From: Ricinus communis
Lineage: Eukaryota > Streptophyta > Magnoliopsida > Malpighiales > Euphorbiaceae
Assembly: GCF_019578655.1 (NCBI RefSeq)
Contig: NC_063257.1
Span: 6,820,001-6,884,000 of the forward strand
Reading direction: 5' to 3'
Length of the DNA stretch: 64,000 nt
In this document: in pieces, positions 1 through 12,620 of the stretch
How positions within the stretch are numbered: the first letter of the stretch is position 1
Layout: every line of letters starts with the position of its first letter
Notes under the pieces: model-generated
The model's database searches: none
Told to the model about the DNA's origin: nothing
The model's input: the letters and a program-made list of their open reading frames with translations, nothing else
Made by a program: the position numbers and the translations under genes

Positions 1-1774
1 CTTCTATACAAAAACTACATATAGCTTTTATCAATTGCTTTCAACACAAAAATCTGCCAAATTTGTGGTCAAATTTTCATAAAGGTTAGTGGCAATTGGC
101 AAGCAAAGAACTGAAAGAAAAACATGTACTTTGCTCACATCTCATTTTGTATAAACTGAGATATCCCTACAAAAGTTTGGTAGCATGGGAAACTAAAAAG
201 CAGTGACCAATTGGAAGGTGTCTGTTGCTTGTTAGTGTAAGAGATTGGTTGCTTGAATTGGGATTATCCTATACATATTTTTTTGGAGATCTTTCATTTG
301 CTTTGCCCATGTCTTTTTATTTACTTAAGACGACTTTGCTTCATAATATGACATGAGACAGCCTTCCAAGTTTCATTCTTCGTTGCTGATATCTTAATAG
401 AAAAACCATTTTTCAAAATTCAATTTTGACAAGCTTTTTTCTGGTGATGCAATAGGATTGAGGGAAAGAGGATGGTAAAAACAAATGGAAGAAAGAGTTG
501 TCTCAATACTGTTTGTTCCTCTTGATTCTTTTTCTTTTGGATTGCGCCTATTCTTGGAAGTAAGAAGTTTAATAAAATTGACTAGGCAAACAAAGAGCAC
601 AATTAAAAAGTATATATATGTGTGTGTGTGTGTTCTTTTCTTATGTGAAGTAAAATTCATAATGTGTAAAGTACAATCCCTTATAAATGTACTTATTTGT
701 AGAGAAAACTCAAATCTTGTGGGAAAAAGAAAACTTCAGAAAACAAAAGGTAAAAAGCAAAAAGCAAAAAAGGTTGAATCTTTGACCTATATCCTCCTTC
801 AAATTGTTGCTGTTACTGCTGTCCAAGGACAGCATAAATAGGCTTTTATTTGTCTATTTTGGTTACATTTTGTTTATTTTTTCAATTGAATAGATGTAGG
901 ATGGGAAATTAAAAAGAAAAAACAAGTAAACAAATAATTCTTATCTTCTATACTATAAAAAAAGTAACGAGTGCACCTCGCAGAGAAGAAAAAGACAGGC
1001 GAAATCAAAACGAAAAAGAAATAAGGCATTGGCCATGATTCCTGAAAAAGGAGATGATGAGCAACGCCAACTCATAGTGGCAGCACCATCAGACAATCGA
1101 TCATCAGATAATGTCTTTTAACTATTCTGGTCAATCATAGAACTTTTCCCATTACGTAAGAACTCTAATCAAATAGGATCAAGATAGCAACTTCACTACT
1201 TTGCTGATACAACATTCTCGAGTGGAATACATCATTTTACAAGGATAAGACATCTTCTCTTTCTCTCCCTCTCAAGGATGTGCCATGAAAGGGCCTACAA
1301 TGCACGAGCATGAGGAACAGGAGTTTCACAGGTCAAGCCAGAGAAAAGTTATGCTTCTCTTTCATTGATGTAGTAGTCAAGAGTGGCAAAGTAATACACA
1401 TTTGATCCTAGCTTATCCAAAAAATTTGAAAAAAAAGAAAAAGAAAAAAGCATTATGATATTATGTTTGACAAGGTTCTGCAATGTGTTCCTACATAGGC
1501 CACAAGCTTCAAGTGGCATGTCCTAGTCAGTGAGAGAGACAAAGGGCTAAAGGTGTTCAGGAGGAGAAGAACAAAGTGTTTGTTGATGAAATTTTCTTGT
1601 ATAGGAATAAATAAAATGTGGTGGAACATTACATAGCAGAAGAAAAAGTAATGAGTTTTGAATAGTTTCATCCCAGAAATCACTTGAAGATAAAATGTAA
1701 CAAAAATGTGTTTTTCTCAACAGAACTTTAAACTCACGAGTTACACAATCTAGACTTTCGATGACAATGCAAGC
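1..1774. other. 3' flank and spacer at left edge
   Basis: This is AT-rich DNA downstream of the glutaredoxin-like gene. The only long open frame (485-841, +) is low-complexity and Lys-rich with no recognisable domain. A 28-codon ATG frame at 1035-1121 (+) has slightly less biased composition but no known match. Part of the stretch just left of 1774 must be the 3' UTR of the minus-strand gene. I see no RNA gene or mobile element here. Confidence 0.5.
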
Positions 1775-4700
1775 TTATGTCAAAGCAGCTGCTATCTTCT
1801 TTTGGATGTGTTCCACTCCAAGTCGGGGAGATATTCTAGGAAGGGTTTCCTGAAATAGAATGTGTAAGAAGTCACCATAAAAATATCAGTAAGAATATCG
1901 GATATACAGAGTGGACCTCCAACTTCAATGTTTTTTCAGGAATGGCTTACAGATGATTTTTCTACCAATCAATGTTACCTCTAGGTGACAAAAAGATTAA
2001 TCTTAAATTAATCACTTTAAGTATTATTAGCCACTACATGAATATTCTAATTAGGTGGTCAAAAAGTTGATTTGATTGCTAATAAGATCTTAGAATGAAG
2101 TGATATTATTTGGCTCATGAGAGGAAAACTGTATCAGTCAAATGGCACCTGAATCAGGATCAAGCATATATGTACACATGTTTATGTGTCTATATGAGTG
2201 TGTTTGAGGATGGGAATGGGTAATAGCAGGAGGTGTAAGACAAGGAAAAAGAAAACAAAAATCCAACAAAAGAATGATAAGTTTGCAAATCAGGAAAAAA
2301 AAACCTCAAACGGACAGACCAGAAAAGTAAAACTTTGTTGTGTAGCCACATGGATGGAGGGTGAGAAGTTAAATGTGAAGACGAGGGTAATATACGTCTT
2401 TCGTAATTGTTGACTTCTTTCGTAATAAACTTTGTTGTGTCAGCCCGTGGAAACAGATGTTGCCAATGACAACCAATTAAGGAAAAGATAGCTCGGAGCA
2501 GCATCTAATTAATTGGTTAAATACTAGATGACGAATGAAGGAAAACCGAATACAATCAATCATGTTTCGGTAGAGCAGCAAAATCAATAGAGCATTTGGT
2601 TGGCCAGTCAGCAAAACCCAGAGTCAGGAACAACATGAAAGGTGCAGGTTGACAAGCCTCACTAGAATTCATTACTGAGTTGCTTGACAAGCCTCACTAG
2701 TGGGTTTTATTACTCTGGCAAGTTTGATGCTGACATATTCCCTAGAATTCAAATTGCTTCCTATAACTCTGAACAGGTACAACCTCGTAAGTTCAGCAAT
2801 ATCACACATACTACCATAATTCAGAGAAAAAATTAACATATATTGCAGTACTACTTGTAATTTTGCATCTGATGCAATTAATAATTCAAAGCAGCTCAAA
2901 AGAAGCTTAGACCTTGATGTCACCCAGGCAAAAAGTACAGGTTGCATCAACACTGAGGGATCTCAAATGGACTCAGATCCTACCATAGGCCAATCAACTT
3001 GCAACCCGAGTTCTTTCAATTTCAGCATCATAAAGCTCAAGACCAGCAAATAGGATTCTAGAAATGTTCTCCAAAATCAGCCTGTATTGCTATCTTATAG
3101 ACGCTTTATATGTTGGTGATCCTTGTGAGCCCGAAAACGACATAGGCCCAACCCGTTTTAGGGAAACAATAACAAAATTGAAAATAATTTCAAGCATCAC
3201 CAACTTAGATTTTCTTTTTTTCTTTTTTCTTTTTTAAGAAAAACCACCCTTTATAGTCCTTGCTTACGCAAAAACTAATATTCAATTCATGCTGTATCAA
3301 CCCTGGGCTATTATCCAAAAGGCTAAAGAATGGCATAAAATGAGCGCCATCTATAAACAGCCAATTCCTTTAGCATAGACTCCATTAGAACTGTCACTAC
3401 AATACCAGGAATGGGAAGGGTATCTTTAAATCCTCCAAGCAAGGAACACAAAAAACCATATGTCAGCCTGTTCATTTGTCTAACATTGATGCAGCTCTAT
3501 TGAGCATGCCCATTGAGTTCATTAATAAGCAACCTACATTCATGACTTTTTCACTCTAATTTTAGTGATAGAAACCCTCAAATGTCTAATATTTTAAGAT
3601 CAACTGTAGATCCGTTAACTTTTCGCTGATTAATATGTATTATTGAGTTTAAAGAGTACATCGCTTATTTAGTAACAACCAAATCATCTATGTTTCCACT
3701 GTCGACATAGTGATAGATAAAATAGGCAGTACTTACTACCAATGATACATTAGCTCTGCAAATCAAGTACACTTAGAAGTTCAAAAGAGAAAATTTTATA
3801 TAGAATTTACGTAACTAGGAGGTGATTAGAAAAAGAAAAAAAGGACCATTATTCTGGGAAACAAAGCAAAAAAAAAAGAAAAAGGGAAAGAAAAGATAAG
3901 GTATCGAACAGCAACCGCCTGTTTTAAGCTTTTCAATTGTACTGTGACTTGCCTTAGACATCAGCATACTTAAAACCCATTTCAAAGCAAGGTAGGAAAA
4001 CCTTTAGGAAAATATTTCAGCATTTCTCTTTTTTGTTTTGTTTTGTGTGTCAAACCAACGAGCTGCAGAAGTTGCTTCTGCAACCTGCATTTGCATATAC
4101 GTATATCTATATGTATACATACATATATTCCAATACCATGAAGTATATTATTATGAGATTGCAACTATGTACTGAATAAGTTCAATCATAACCTATTCCA
4201 GTCTTGGAGTATTAACAATACTTAATAGTAAATAGAACCCCAAATAAATCTTTGCCTAATAATACCACTCAAAGTTTAGAAGGTATTTACACTTTATGGC
4301 ATAACCCAACATGGCAGACTACATGCCAGGAGGATAAGCAAACTTTGGAATAAATGGTTTACTTGTTTTTCTTTTGATATGGCTAATGAGGGGAAGCAGA
4401 GAGAAGCAGTAGAGTAAAGGAGATGGGAAACAATGCAGATTTAGTGAGCCTTTCAGAGTTCTATTAGCATTTGATATCTTAAACAGATGGCTCACTATAA
4501 GTTGTAGAAACAATTAAAAAATGCAACTCTAAAATAAAGACTAAGACAATAACCAACAGCAAACCTTTGAACAACTGGTCCATTTCAATTATAAAACTGG
4601 TTATTAAGATTTCAATTTAAGAAGCATGGTTCCAAGAAGAAATCCTCAAGTAATGGTATCATCATAAAATTCTCAAGGACATATACATTAGTGCTATTAA

Positions 4701-5164
4701 TTACTTTATTAATTCAAACTTAAGAGTAAAGCTTAGAAACAGAAACTAACCTCAGTACCATCAGCAAGTACTTTAGCCAAAACAGGTATCTCATATTGAT
4801 AAGCTTTTTCCCAATCAGGATTGCTAGTAATATCCCTTACCTTAACAGGTTAAGATACACAAACTCAGTCCTAGAGAGGTAGTAGAGAGAAAAGAAAGGG
4901 AAAGGGATGGTTTACCTGCAAAACGACATCGTGAAGAGAATGAGGACCAGAAAGCAAGAAAGCAGCTTGAAGCTTCTCTTTGAGACCATCACATAAACAG
5001 CATCCAGGTTTCGAGTAAAGAACCAAAGTTCTTGTTTTTATTGGAGAAGAAGAAAAAGAAGAAGAAGCCGAAGAAGTGAAAACCCATTTGGGTCTTCGCC
5101 TTGTTAGTAATGTAATTGAGGATATTGGCCTCGCTGTCATTGCGGCCATTGCTGCAAAGGCCAT
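1775..5164 (-). CDS. Glutaredoxin-like protein (DUF836/Glutaredoxin_2 type), probably plastid-targeted
   Basis: Three exons: 4916-5164, 4751-4840 and 1775-1849, all phase 0, giving 137 residues and a TAA stop. Residues 1-45 are Ala/Ser/Arg-rich and lack acidic residues, as in a chloroplast transit peptide. The core begins at about residue 46 with LVLYSKPGCCLCDGLKEKL, where CCLC is the presumed redox-active cysteine cluster. Exon 2 gives the conserved VRDITSNPDWEKAYQYEIPV segment containing the cis-Pro region. Exon 3 ends with ETLPRISPRLGVEHIQKKIA, the usual C-terminus of this small thioredoxin-fold family. The family is annotated as glutaredoxin-like, but its biochemical role is poorly defined; a thiol-redox role in plastids is inferred. 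Intron 2 is very long (4750 down to 1850, 2.9 kb) with no coding content seen. The start is the first ATG of the frame, and promoter-type GGCCCA lies about 115 bp upstream. Confidence 0.9.
2649..2701. repeat. Short imperfect tandem repeat in intron
   Basis: The 17-base word TTGACAAGCCTCACTAG occurs at about 2649-2665 and again at about 2684-2700, within intron 2 of the glutaredoxin-like gene. Flanking bases are only loosely similar, so this is a small local duplication about 35 bp apart, not a known element. Confidence 0.6.
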
Positions 5165-5277
5165 AATGCTTCAAAACCTTTCGTCGCCAGAAACAGAAAA
5201 ATAGCCAGACTTTTGCTTGCGAGTTTTTTAAGTATTTTACTAGGCCGTTTGATTGTGGCTGCGTCATCACTCATCAG

Positions 5278-5283
5278 GGCCCA
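5278..5283 (-). promoter_or_regulatory. Site II-type element (TGGGCC) upstream of glutaredoxin-like gene
   Basis: GGCCCA on the plus strand reads TGGGCC on the minus strand, about 115 bp before the ATG at 5164. TGGGCC/T elements are bound by TCP factors in plant housekeeping promoters. A single copy is weak evidence. Confidence 0.35.
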
Positions 5284-5842
5284 TTAAGCACATTTTTATC
5301 TGATTCTGAATTCCTTTATTTTTCTTTCTTCTGAGTACAAGATCCAATCGTTTCACATATGTTTTCAATTAAATTCTTATTCAAACTCATTTGTAAAACT
5401 TTGAAGATGAGTTATTATATAGTAAAACTCATTTCTAAATTATTCAGTGTAACTTAGGAGTTTTGAGTCCTTGCCTCGCTGTTCAAGAGATTGAAACTCA
5501 TCATCATTAGCCGTTGTTGATGCACTGTACAATTTTTCATCAATTACTTGCATATAATTACAATGCAAACCCCTTGTAAAGCTATCATATAATGCCACCC
5601 AACAAATGAAAACAACTCAAAGAGTAGAAGATGGTCACCGACTGATCCTTCTATATTATGGAAAACATTGTGTATTCAGATAGTTCTCAAAGCTATAGGC
5701 ATTGTTTTCTAGAATCAAAATCAGCATTCTGAGTGTTTCTTTATCCCTTTTCCCTCTTCCTTGACCACCAAGATGAAACTGGATATGATACAACCGTTAA
5801 ACACACAGTTTTTCCATCGATAATAAATAGAGAAATATACAT

Positions 5843-8724
5843 CTAGATGAGCTTTTTCTTTTGGAAGTAGCGCTTCAAGTGCCACAGCTGCAAACCCGAA
5901 ACCGCAATGCACACACCGAGAGACATGATACTGAACCAGGCGACTCTGGCATTAGTTTTCTCACTCACTTCCCTCATCTCTGCTTCCCTGAGAATTGGTA
6001 ATGATTAAAATCAGGTCCACTGTAGACTTAACCATAGGACAACTACATATTGTCTAGATAAGCTATCAGTATCATTGAGTTGGGTGTTTAAAGTTCTAGA
6101 CGTACATCTTTACATAATCCAGTCTCCCTACATTCATGTACTGCCACTAAAATTTTTTAAAGATTTCATAACTCATACTTCAAGAACCTAAACCAAGCAG
6201 CAGTCCAGCTTTTCTCCACTAATATAAATATGATAGAAAATTACAGATGTATAAACCATAAACCAAAAACAAAGATATCTTTTATGCTTATGCACTCAAA
6301 TTGACAGCTGCATTATACAAACTCTAAGAAAACACAAGGCAAAGGATTATCATCTGCTAAATAATAGAAGTAAGGTGAGGGAGATAATTATACCTTTCTT
6401 TGAGATAGATTAGATTAGTGTGAATGGCTTGCACAGCTCCTTCAAGCCGTGTTAGGTCAAGTTCAACACCCTACATGATGCATGAGATCCAAAATTAAAC
6501 AAGATCAAGATTTTCGATAAAGAATAGTGAACTTTATTGGAATTGGAAATAGGACAATGGTGTCTAGCCGAATTGGACTCTATCGGACCTAAATGGCCAC
6601 TGCTACCATGAATTTGTAAGAACAATTCACATTCAAATGAGTAAATTCAGAAGCATCTTGGCTAAGGACTCTTGAGTGAAGAGTCCTTTAAATTTGGGAA
6701 GCTAAAGAAAAGGAATTGGAGTTAGAAATAGTAGGTAGGCTTTAAAAAAGGAAAACTGAGTTGTTTTCAAATCCCCTGTAACATTATCAGTAAAGAATGT
6801 ATTCGGGGGCCAAGATCCCATTACAAAATGGGCAATACATGAAGTGTTGTCCATAATTCAAAACCATGTTCAAGATTGACGGCCAGGTAAAGCATCTAAA
6901 GAACAGACTACTTGAAGGCGTGCAGCATTAAAGAACTTGCCTCAATCTTTTCTTTTCTTGCCACTGAATCCCAATCCTTAGCTGCTATTCCAATTCTCCA
7001 GTCTAGGCTCATAGTTGTAGTTCCAGCTTGTTGCTGATGGTTATCCAGCCAGAAACATGCCAAGTAGTTACCAGCCTCTGACGTTGTAAATGCAAACTGA
7101 CCATGAGTTACATTTTCATTGTGGTGAAGATTGTTCCCATATGGAGATGTAACCTAAAAGAAGAGGCATGAAGTCCATAAGTTATAGTTGAAACTGCTCT
7201 CTCATAACTATTCTTGTTACAAACACAAGTCCATAAATTACTCATGAAAACACCAGCTTTCTTTACAATATCAGAGAACAAAGAAGATTCACGTTATGGG
7301 ACACCACTAGCTTTGGGGACAAAACTGCATTCATGGACTAGTCCTTTTAAGACCAAATTGCCTTTGATTTCTATCTTGTTTTACCAGTGAGATTGGTGCC
7401 CTATCCACTTGTGGCACATTTTCAATTAAACATTATTTCGCAACAACAAATCAAGACTTAGCCTAAGAGGTTCCAAAGTCACAAATTTGTCCCCAAAATA
7501 GTTGCATATTTATCAATTATAGGGAGAATACAACTTTTGCAGTTAACTAGAAAATAAAGATCATAAACCTGTTTTCACATGTAGAGACAAATCAGTAACC
7601 AATGGGTACATGCTACTTGAGGTACCTTAATGAACCACCACATATGAATCCAATCATGAAGGATATTTCACCGACTCTTCAATAGCTCTCATAAAGTGCA
7701 CATCCGTAATATAATACTTAACACTCAACGAAGAATAGGCTAGAAATTTACAGAAAAGATGCCACACAGGCTATATTACTATCCACAAACAGCATTAAGT
7801 GCTAAACCATACAGTTACCGTTTCACATAAATTCTTTTAATTAAGCAGAGTATACAACAAGGGGAAAGTCCATAGCAGGCATGACAAGGTAATTATAGCT
7901 AATCTTAGTCCATTTTACTTGATATCATTTAATCAAAAGAGGCAAAAGACTGCAACTATAACCACAGGTGCTTGCCAACTTGAAAAATTAAACCATCCCA
8001 TTTCTTCTTGAGGATAACCGAAAATCTATCATTAAATTCTGCTGATCTCACCTACAAGCTTCATTTAAGTTGAATGGTTATTCAATATGGTTAAGTGATT
8101 CTTCAATAAAAAAATAAAATAAAAACTTCAAACTTCTTATAACAAAAATAATCGAAAGTACCATTGACTTATTTTAAGCAATTTCACATAATAGAAGAAA
8201 AAAAGGACTGCCAATTGCTACATAAAAGGTTAAAATTTTGAACCTTAAATTTCTTTTCCCTCAACTCTTTTGACTCCAAAATCAAATGCCAAAACTTCCA
8301 AATTTATCAAGAGGCACTTAAAAATAGATGTCAGATAAACTACATGATAATTACAAAATCACAAGCCAGTAATGTATTCAACGGAAACATGCAAACTTGA
8401 GCTAAAAATAAAAAAAAATCAAACTATCCAAGAAAATGACCCAGCAGAATGTATATTTCAAAAAAAAAAAAAAAGAGTAAAATTGAATTATAAACATACC
8501 TTCACAGAGATAGTAGGGGCGTGTTGAGGCTGATCTTCATTAATAATATAATAATCAGCCAAAACGACAACGTTATTCTGGATCTCCTCAGAAACGCACT
8601 TGGTTCCAGAACTAGGAATCGTAAACCAAATAGCTTCTGCTACAGGTATTACATCAAACGACGAACATAACACGAATAGCGACAAAACTGCCACTAAAGA
8701 TCGTGAGTTACAGTTCCCTGCCAT
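5843..8724 (-). CDS. p24delta5: p24-delta family transmembrane emp24 protein (COPI/COPII cargo receptor)
   Basis: Four exons: 8500-8724, 6941-7153, 6394-6470 and 5843-5987, giving 219 residues, the usual p24 size. Residues 1-31 form a signal peptide ending in VAEA before IWFTIP. A GOLD domain follows, with C43 and the Cys of LACFW as the likely disulfide pair. Next comes a coiled coil (about 150-185, [20 protein letters not shown]), one membrane span (about 186-208, [18 protein letters not shown]) and a cytosolic tail RYFQKKKLI with aromatic and dilysine COPI/COPII signals. p24-delta proteins cycle between ER and Golgi, sort cargo such as GPI-anchored proteins and help retrieve K/HDEL receptors. 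An NVT glycosylation sequon sits in the GOLD domain. Intron 2 appears to begin with GC rather than GT (GAG|GCAAGT). The start is the ATG before the signal peptide; the upstream in-frame stretch is 5' UTR. The delta assignment is firm; the paralogue number follows the Arabidopsis homologue by memory. Confidence 0.93.
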
Positions 8725-8909
8725 CAAGAACACAAATACTTCGAACAGAGTTAGATCTCTCTCAAACTGTTCCCAGAAAGAAAAAGAAAAAAACAAAAGA
8801 AGAAGAAGAAAGAGCTTCCTTGTTCTTTCTCTTTCAAAGAAAAAAAAAGAAAAGAAATCTACTAGACTTCCAATGGCGGTTAAAAAAGAAAGGGATAAAT
8901 GGGAAAAGG

Positions 8910-8920
8910 AGTATATATGG
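8910..8920 (-). promoter_or_regulatory. Candidate TATA box of the p24 gene
   Basis: The minus strand reads CCATATATAC about 190 bp before the p24 start codon. The intervening leader is CT-rich (GA-rich on the plus strand), as is common in plant 5' UTRs. Position and composition fit; no transcription start is known. Confidence 0.4.
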
Positions 8921-8999
8921 CGCGTGGGATACGGACATGAAATAGAGGTAGGTGACGAAATTTTTGAGACTTTGTCCAATCGTGTTTAAGTTGTTTTAT

Positions 9000-9221
9000 C
9001 TAATTAGGACAGCGTAGGCGACAACGAAATGTTACCCACGCGCAGTCTACGCATAACCGATTCTTTTTTAATTAAGAAGTGCGTGTTAAATTGAAATTTA
9101 TATATAATTTCTATAAAATCGAATTATTTTAATAGTTCATAGACAGATGCATTTATTATATCGGTGTTTAGCGAAAAATTAAATGTTGGTCGTCGAACGT
9201 TCGGAAAATACACCACCCATT
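9000..9221. other. Promoter-side spacer of the p24 gene
   Basis: This stretch holds short GC-richer pieces near 9010-9055 (GGCGACAACG, ACGCGCAGTC) in AT-rich DNA. I see no coding region. It probably carries upstream regulatory DNA for the minus-strand p24 gene. Confidence 0.4.
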
Positions 9222-9565
9222 ATAATTGAATTATCAGATTAATTATAAATTTTTAAATTTTTTGTCACAATTTACTTAAATTATAATTAAATTATAATTG
9301 AATACTTTTAAAAATAATATGTTTGATGCAAAAAATTAATTTAAGAGTACAAGCTAAAGACTTTAATAGAGAAAAAATTAATTTTTATTAATAATGATAT
9401 CAACATTGTTGGAAATTGAAATAATAATTTAAAAAATATTAACTCTCAATTTGTATTCCACTTTTATACTCTTTATAATTAATTAAATAATTAAATTAAA
9501 TTATATACTCAAAAAATTTGCTTTTTAATAGCTTGGACCTAAAAATAATTATGGTGCCGATAATT
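9222..9565. repeat. Diverged direct repeat, copy A (probable transposable-element remnant)
   Basis: From about 9228 (ATCAGATTAATTATAAAT) to about 9560 (GTGCCGATAATTA) this segment is alignable by eye with 10600-11240 in the same orientation. Shared blocks include AATTGAATACTTTT, ATTAATAATGATATCAACAT and TTTTTAATAGCTTGGACCT, with scattered substitutions and indels. No coding capacity is visible. It may be part of a solo LTR or a non-autonomous element; the family is unidentified. Confidence 0.6.
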
Positions 9566-10599
9566 ACTTCTCTAAATGACCAGTATTGTACTTTTTATTT
9601 AACACGTGTAGCAATATAGCAATAAACAAACTATCTTTTATTTCTTTTTTTTTCTTTTTTTCTTTTTAAATTTCTCTCTCTACCAGTAGTACCTCCTTAT
9701 TTATTGGATCCCCAATATTTTCTTTTTTTCATTCCTTATTAACTCATCACACATCATAAATAAGATACAAAAAAAAAGTGACCATGAGGCCTACTTTTAT
9801 TTAATTTTTTAAATGGTAATTTTAGAATTTTACAGTAAAATAATAAATAATGAAAAATAACTAAAAGAAAAATTGACTATTTATTCCAAGATCTTTTACT
9901 TAGCCGTAGGTCGACCTTATGCCTCATTGTTTACCCCTTTTTTTAGATTTGTTGTCCCTTTTATGCAGTTCTTTCTGTAATCTTACTAGCCAATAAGAAT
10001 TTTTCTTTCCACACGAAAAGAAAAATTAAACAAATTAGGTAATGTATAATAGTTTGCATAAAAGTACAAATTTTCCAATAAGACAACAATTGGCAATAAA
10101 ATTAAGAAAAATAAGTAGAAATAATTTAATGCTAATTGTGAACAGATAAAATCGATAAATTTTGGTTACCTCTATGATACATGTTAACATATGCTCCTCT
10201 ACAGAGATAAAATCTTCTTCTGGTTTGTCAAATACTACCCCTTTTAAATCACCATGTTGCCTTTAAAATCTTTCATCTTGTATTCTTATGAGTGGTTGGT
10301 GCCACTTTTGACTAGCTTTTCCATGGTATTTTGGGTGTTTCTTATGCAATCCAATAGGTAACTGAGGAGTTGGTTCCTATAAACATGAACATTATTCTAT
10401 GTTTTTACTTGTCTTTTACCAAGAACTGCTTAGGAACCCATAAACTTTCCCATATTTTCAAAAAGAAATTTTTTTGAATATTGATGACATTCTTTAGGAC
10501 GAGTCCCACTAGGCGTGCCAAAATATATTTGGTGATAAATTGAAGGCGAGCGTGCCACGTGTTTAAGCTACACGAATCGTTGAAATTGAATTGTGCTTT
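9566..10599. other. AT-rich spacer between repeat copies
   Basis: No open frame of note on either strand. The stretch contains pyrimidine-rich tracts (about 9635-9680) and, near 10505-10560, a GC-richer piece (AGGCGTGCCAAAATATATTT, then GGCGAGCGTGCCACGTG) that may mark the edge of the transposable-element remnant to its right. Confidence 0.4.
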
Positions 10600-11240
10600 A
10601 ACTTCTATAATCAGACTAATTATAAATTCTTAAGCTCCTTTGCCACAATTTGCTTATATTCTAATTGAATACTTTTGAAAATAATGTATTTTATGCAAGA
10701 AATTAAATTGGGAATACAAACTAGAGATTTTAATTAAGAGAAAATTGATTTTCATTAATAATAATATCAACATTTTTAAAAATTAAAATAACAATTTAGA
10801 ATTGAAAAGCTTGAATTGAAACAAAGCTTATATTTGAAAAGTACTAGAATTGAAATAAACAAAGTTTGAGTAATTGAAAAAGTTTGAATGGTTGAAGAAC
10901 TTTCTGTAGAATTTGTTTGTTGTGCAGTTGTTGTTGTTGTTGTTCCACCCTTTTGTTCGTTACTCTCTTCTTTTATTTATAGAGTGTTCCAAGGTAACTA
11001 CATCTTGAGAAAATAAATGTTGGAGAGCTCCATTATCGCAGCTACTTAGGGAGTTATTTTATAGAGAATGCCAATAACTCATATTTTTATGCACTAATTA
11101 TTAATATGTGCTCTACTTTTATATTTTTTTTATAAATCGTTGACCCATTATAATAATTAGTTAATTAAATTATACTAAAGAAATTACTTTTTAATAGTCT
11201 GGTCTAAAAAATTATTACAGTGCCAATAATTTATATAATT
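10600..11240. repeat. Diverged direct repeat, copy B, with about 300 bp of extra internal sequence
   Basis: The flanks (about 10600-10800 and 11110-11240) match copy A. The centre (about 10800-11110) is absent from copy A and contains an AATTGAAA-rich part, a (TTG)n run near 10925-10945 and TTTATTTATAGAGTG near 10972. That layout resembles a U3-R junction of an LTR. Either copy B carries an insertion or copy A a deletion. No target-site duplication was recognised. Confidence 0.55.
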
Positions 11241-12310
11241 GTAATTAAAATTATTTTATAATAAGAATCATTATTCATAGTTTCATTTTTTGAAACTGGA
11301 AAATACATTAATCAATAAGAAATTACATCATTATGCAAGATTGCCCTAAAAAAGAGAGTTGCAACTTGGCAAAAAGAGAATCATTATTCAACTAGTTATT
11401 TACTATTTAGGTATAAATTTATAATATAAAAACATAATATAAATTAACTTTAATAATTAAGCATATGATTTGAGTATAAAATAAATATTTAAGAGTTTGA
11501 CATTCTATTGGATAATAGTAATAATAATAATTTATTAAATTAATTAAACTTGTACAAATTAATGTATATATAAAGGGAAGTAAGCTTATTGTCATCAAAA
11601 TTAAAATTATTTAATGTATGTTAACTTTTAAATATAAAGATAATTTATCGTTTCAATTATGATTTACAATTTTAGAAAAAAGTTCAACTTGTATTAATTA
11701 TTGTTTATTGTTGGTATGGGTGTAATCTAATCGAGTCTTTAAATGTTGACTTGGGATGCTTCAATTAGATAGAATTCGAACATAAATATTTTTTCTATAA
11801 ATTTGAATTTGATGGGTTTCAATCATCTTAATATGAATTTCTCTCATTTTAATTATTTTATATTCAAACTCAGTTTGAAATCTATTTGTAAATAATTAAA
11901 TTGTAAATTCGTTTTTAAATTTAAATTTAAAATCGAATTGAAAGTGTAGATTTAGACTCAAATTTAATTATATATATATATTATTATTATTATTATAAGA
12001 AAGAAAAATAGAGATTAAAAAATAAAATCTTCACTCGAAAGAGAAAATTAAAAGTCCGAAAATAAAAATCCATCCAATTTTATAGAGTTTTCTTACTATA
12101 TATTTTGAGTTTATAAATTATTTATTTATTTATTTATTGAATTTATATACAAGCTGTGTATTAGTATAAATAGATTGATTCAATAGTTAGATTTAGACTA
12201 ATTTAAAATGGTTTAATTTCAGTTTTGGTTTTGTATCTTATTTATAAATTTTCTAATTTTCTTCATTTTATTATTTGTTATTTGATTTTTTTTTGAAAAT
12301 AAAATGAAAA
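11241..12310. other. Highly AT-rich spacer
   Basis: The stretch consists of runs of A/T with simple repeats, such as TTAT iterations near 11970-11995 and ATTT iterations near 12118-12138. No gene, RNA or clear transposable-element motif was seen. Confidence 0.5.
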
Positions 12311-12620
12311 TCATTGATCAAATGAAGGCGTAAGCCTTGAGACAAACAAAATAATATCTACTGGGACTTCTTCAATCCATACAGACTCAGCACTAATATC
12401 TTGTACGTAATGAGCTAAAGAGTGAACCACTGTATTTGCTTCCCTCTTAACGAAATGAAAGTCCATAATCCCTTCTGCAGGAGCCAATTCAGCAATGTCA
12501 TCAACCACTAGCTCGCCAAAAACATCAAATATTCCCTTCCCATTCAGGCCATCTAGTTGCAGCTGCCATAACCATCCCTTTCGCTCCAGTCAGAAGGACT
12601 GCCCCATTGTCATCAATTAG
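12311..12620 (-). mobile_element. LINE-type RNase H (RVT_3) 3' fragment
   Basis: The minus-strand frame ends with MDFHFVKREANTVVHSLAHY, followed by VWIEEVPVDIILFVSRL and a stop. This matches the C-terminal RNase H domain typical of plant non-LTR retrotransposons, whose usual pattern is F-V-R-R-x-N-x-V-A-H-x-L-A, then W-x-E-E-x-P. Sequence further upstream (12500-12620) retains related codons but the frame is broken by stops, so this is a dead 5'-truncated copy. It ends about 200 bp before the start codon of the aminoacylase-like gene and may have brought promoter-proximal DNA there. Confidence 0.7.

Noticed and set aside
485..841. 118-codon plus-strand frame at the left edge
   Set aside because: Low-complexity Lys-rich translation over A-rich DNA, no domain, and an overlapping frame on the other strand; judged to be chance.
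8600..8989. Plus-strand frames opposite p24 exon 1 and its leader
   Set aside because: The Lys/Glu-rich translation is the shadow of the CT-rich p24 leader; the minus-strand p24 signal peptide is clearly the real coding sequence.
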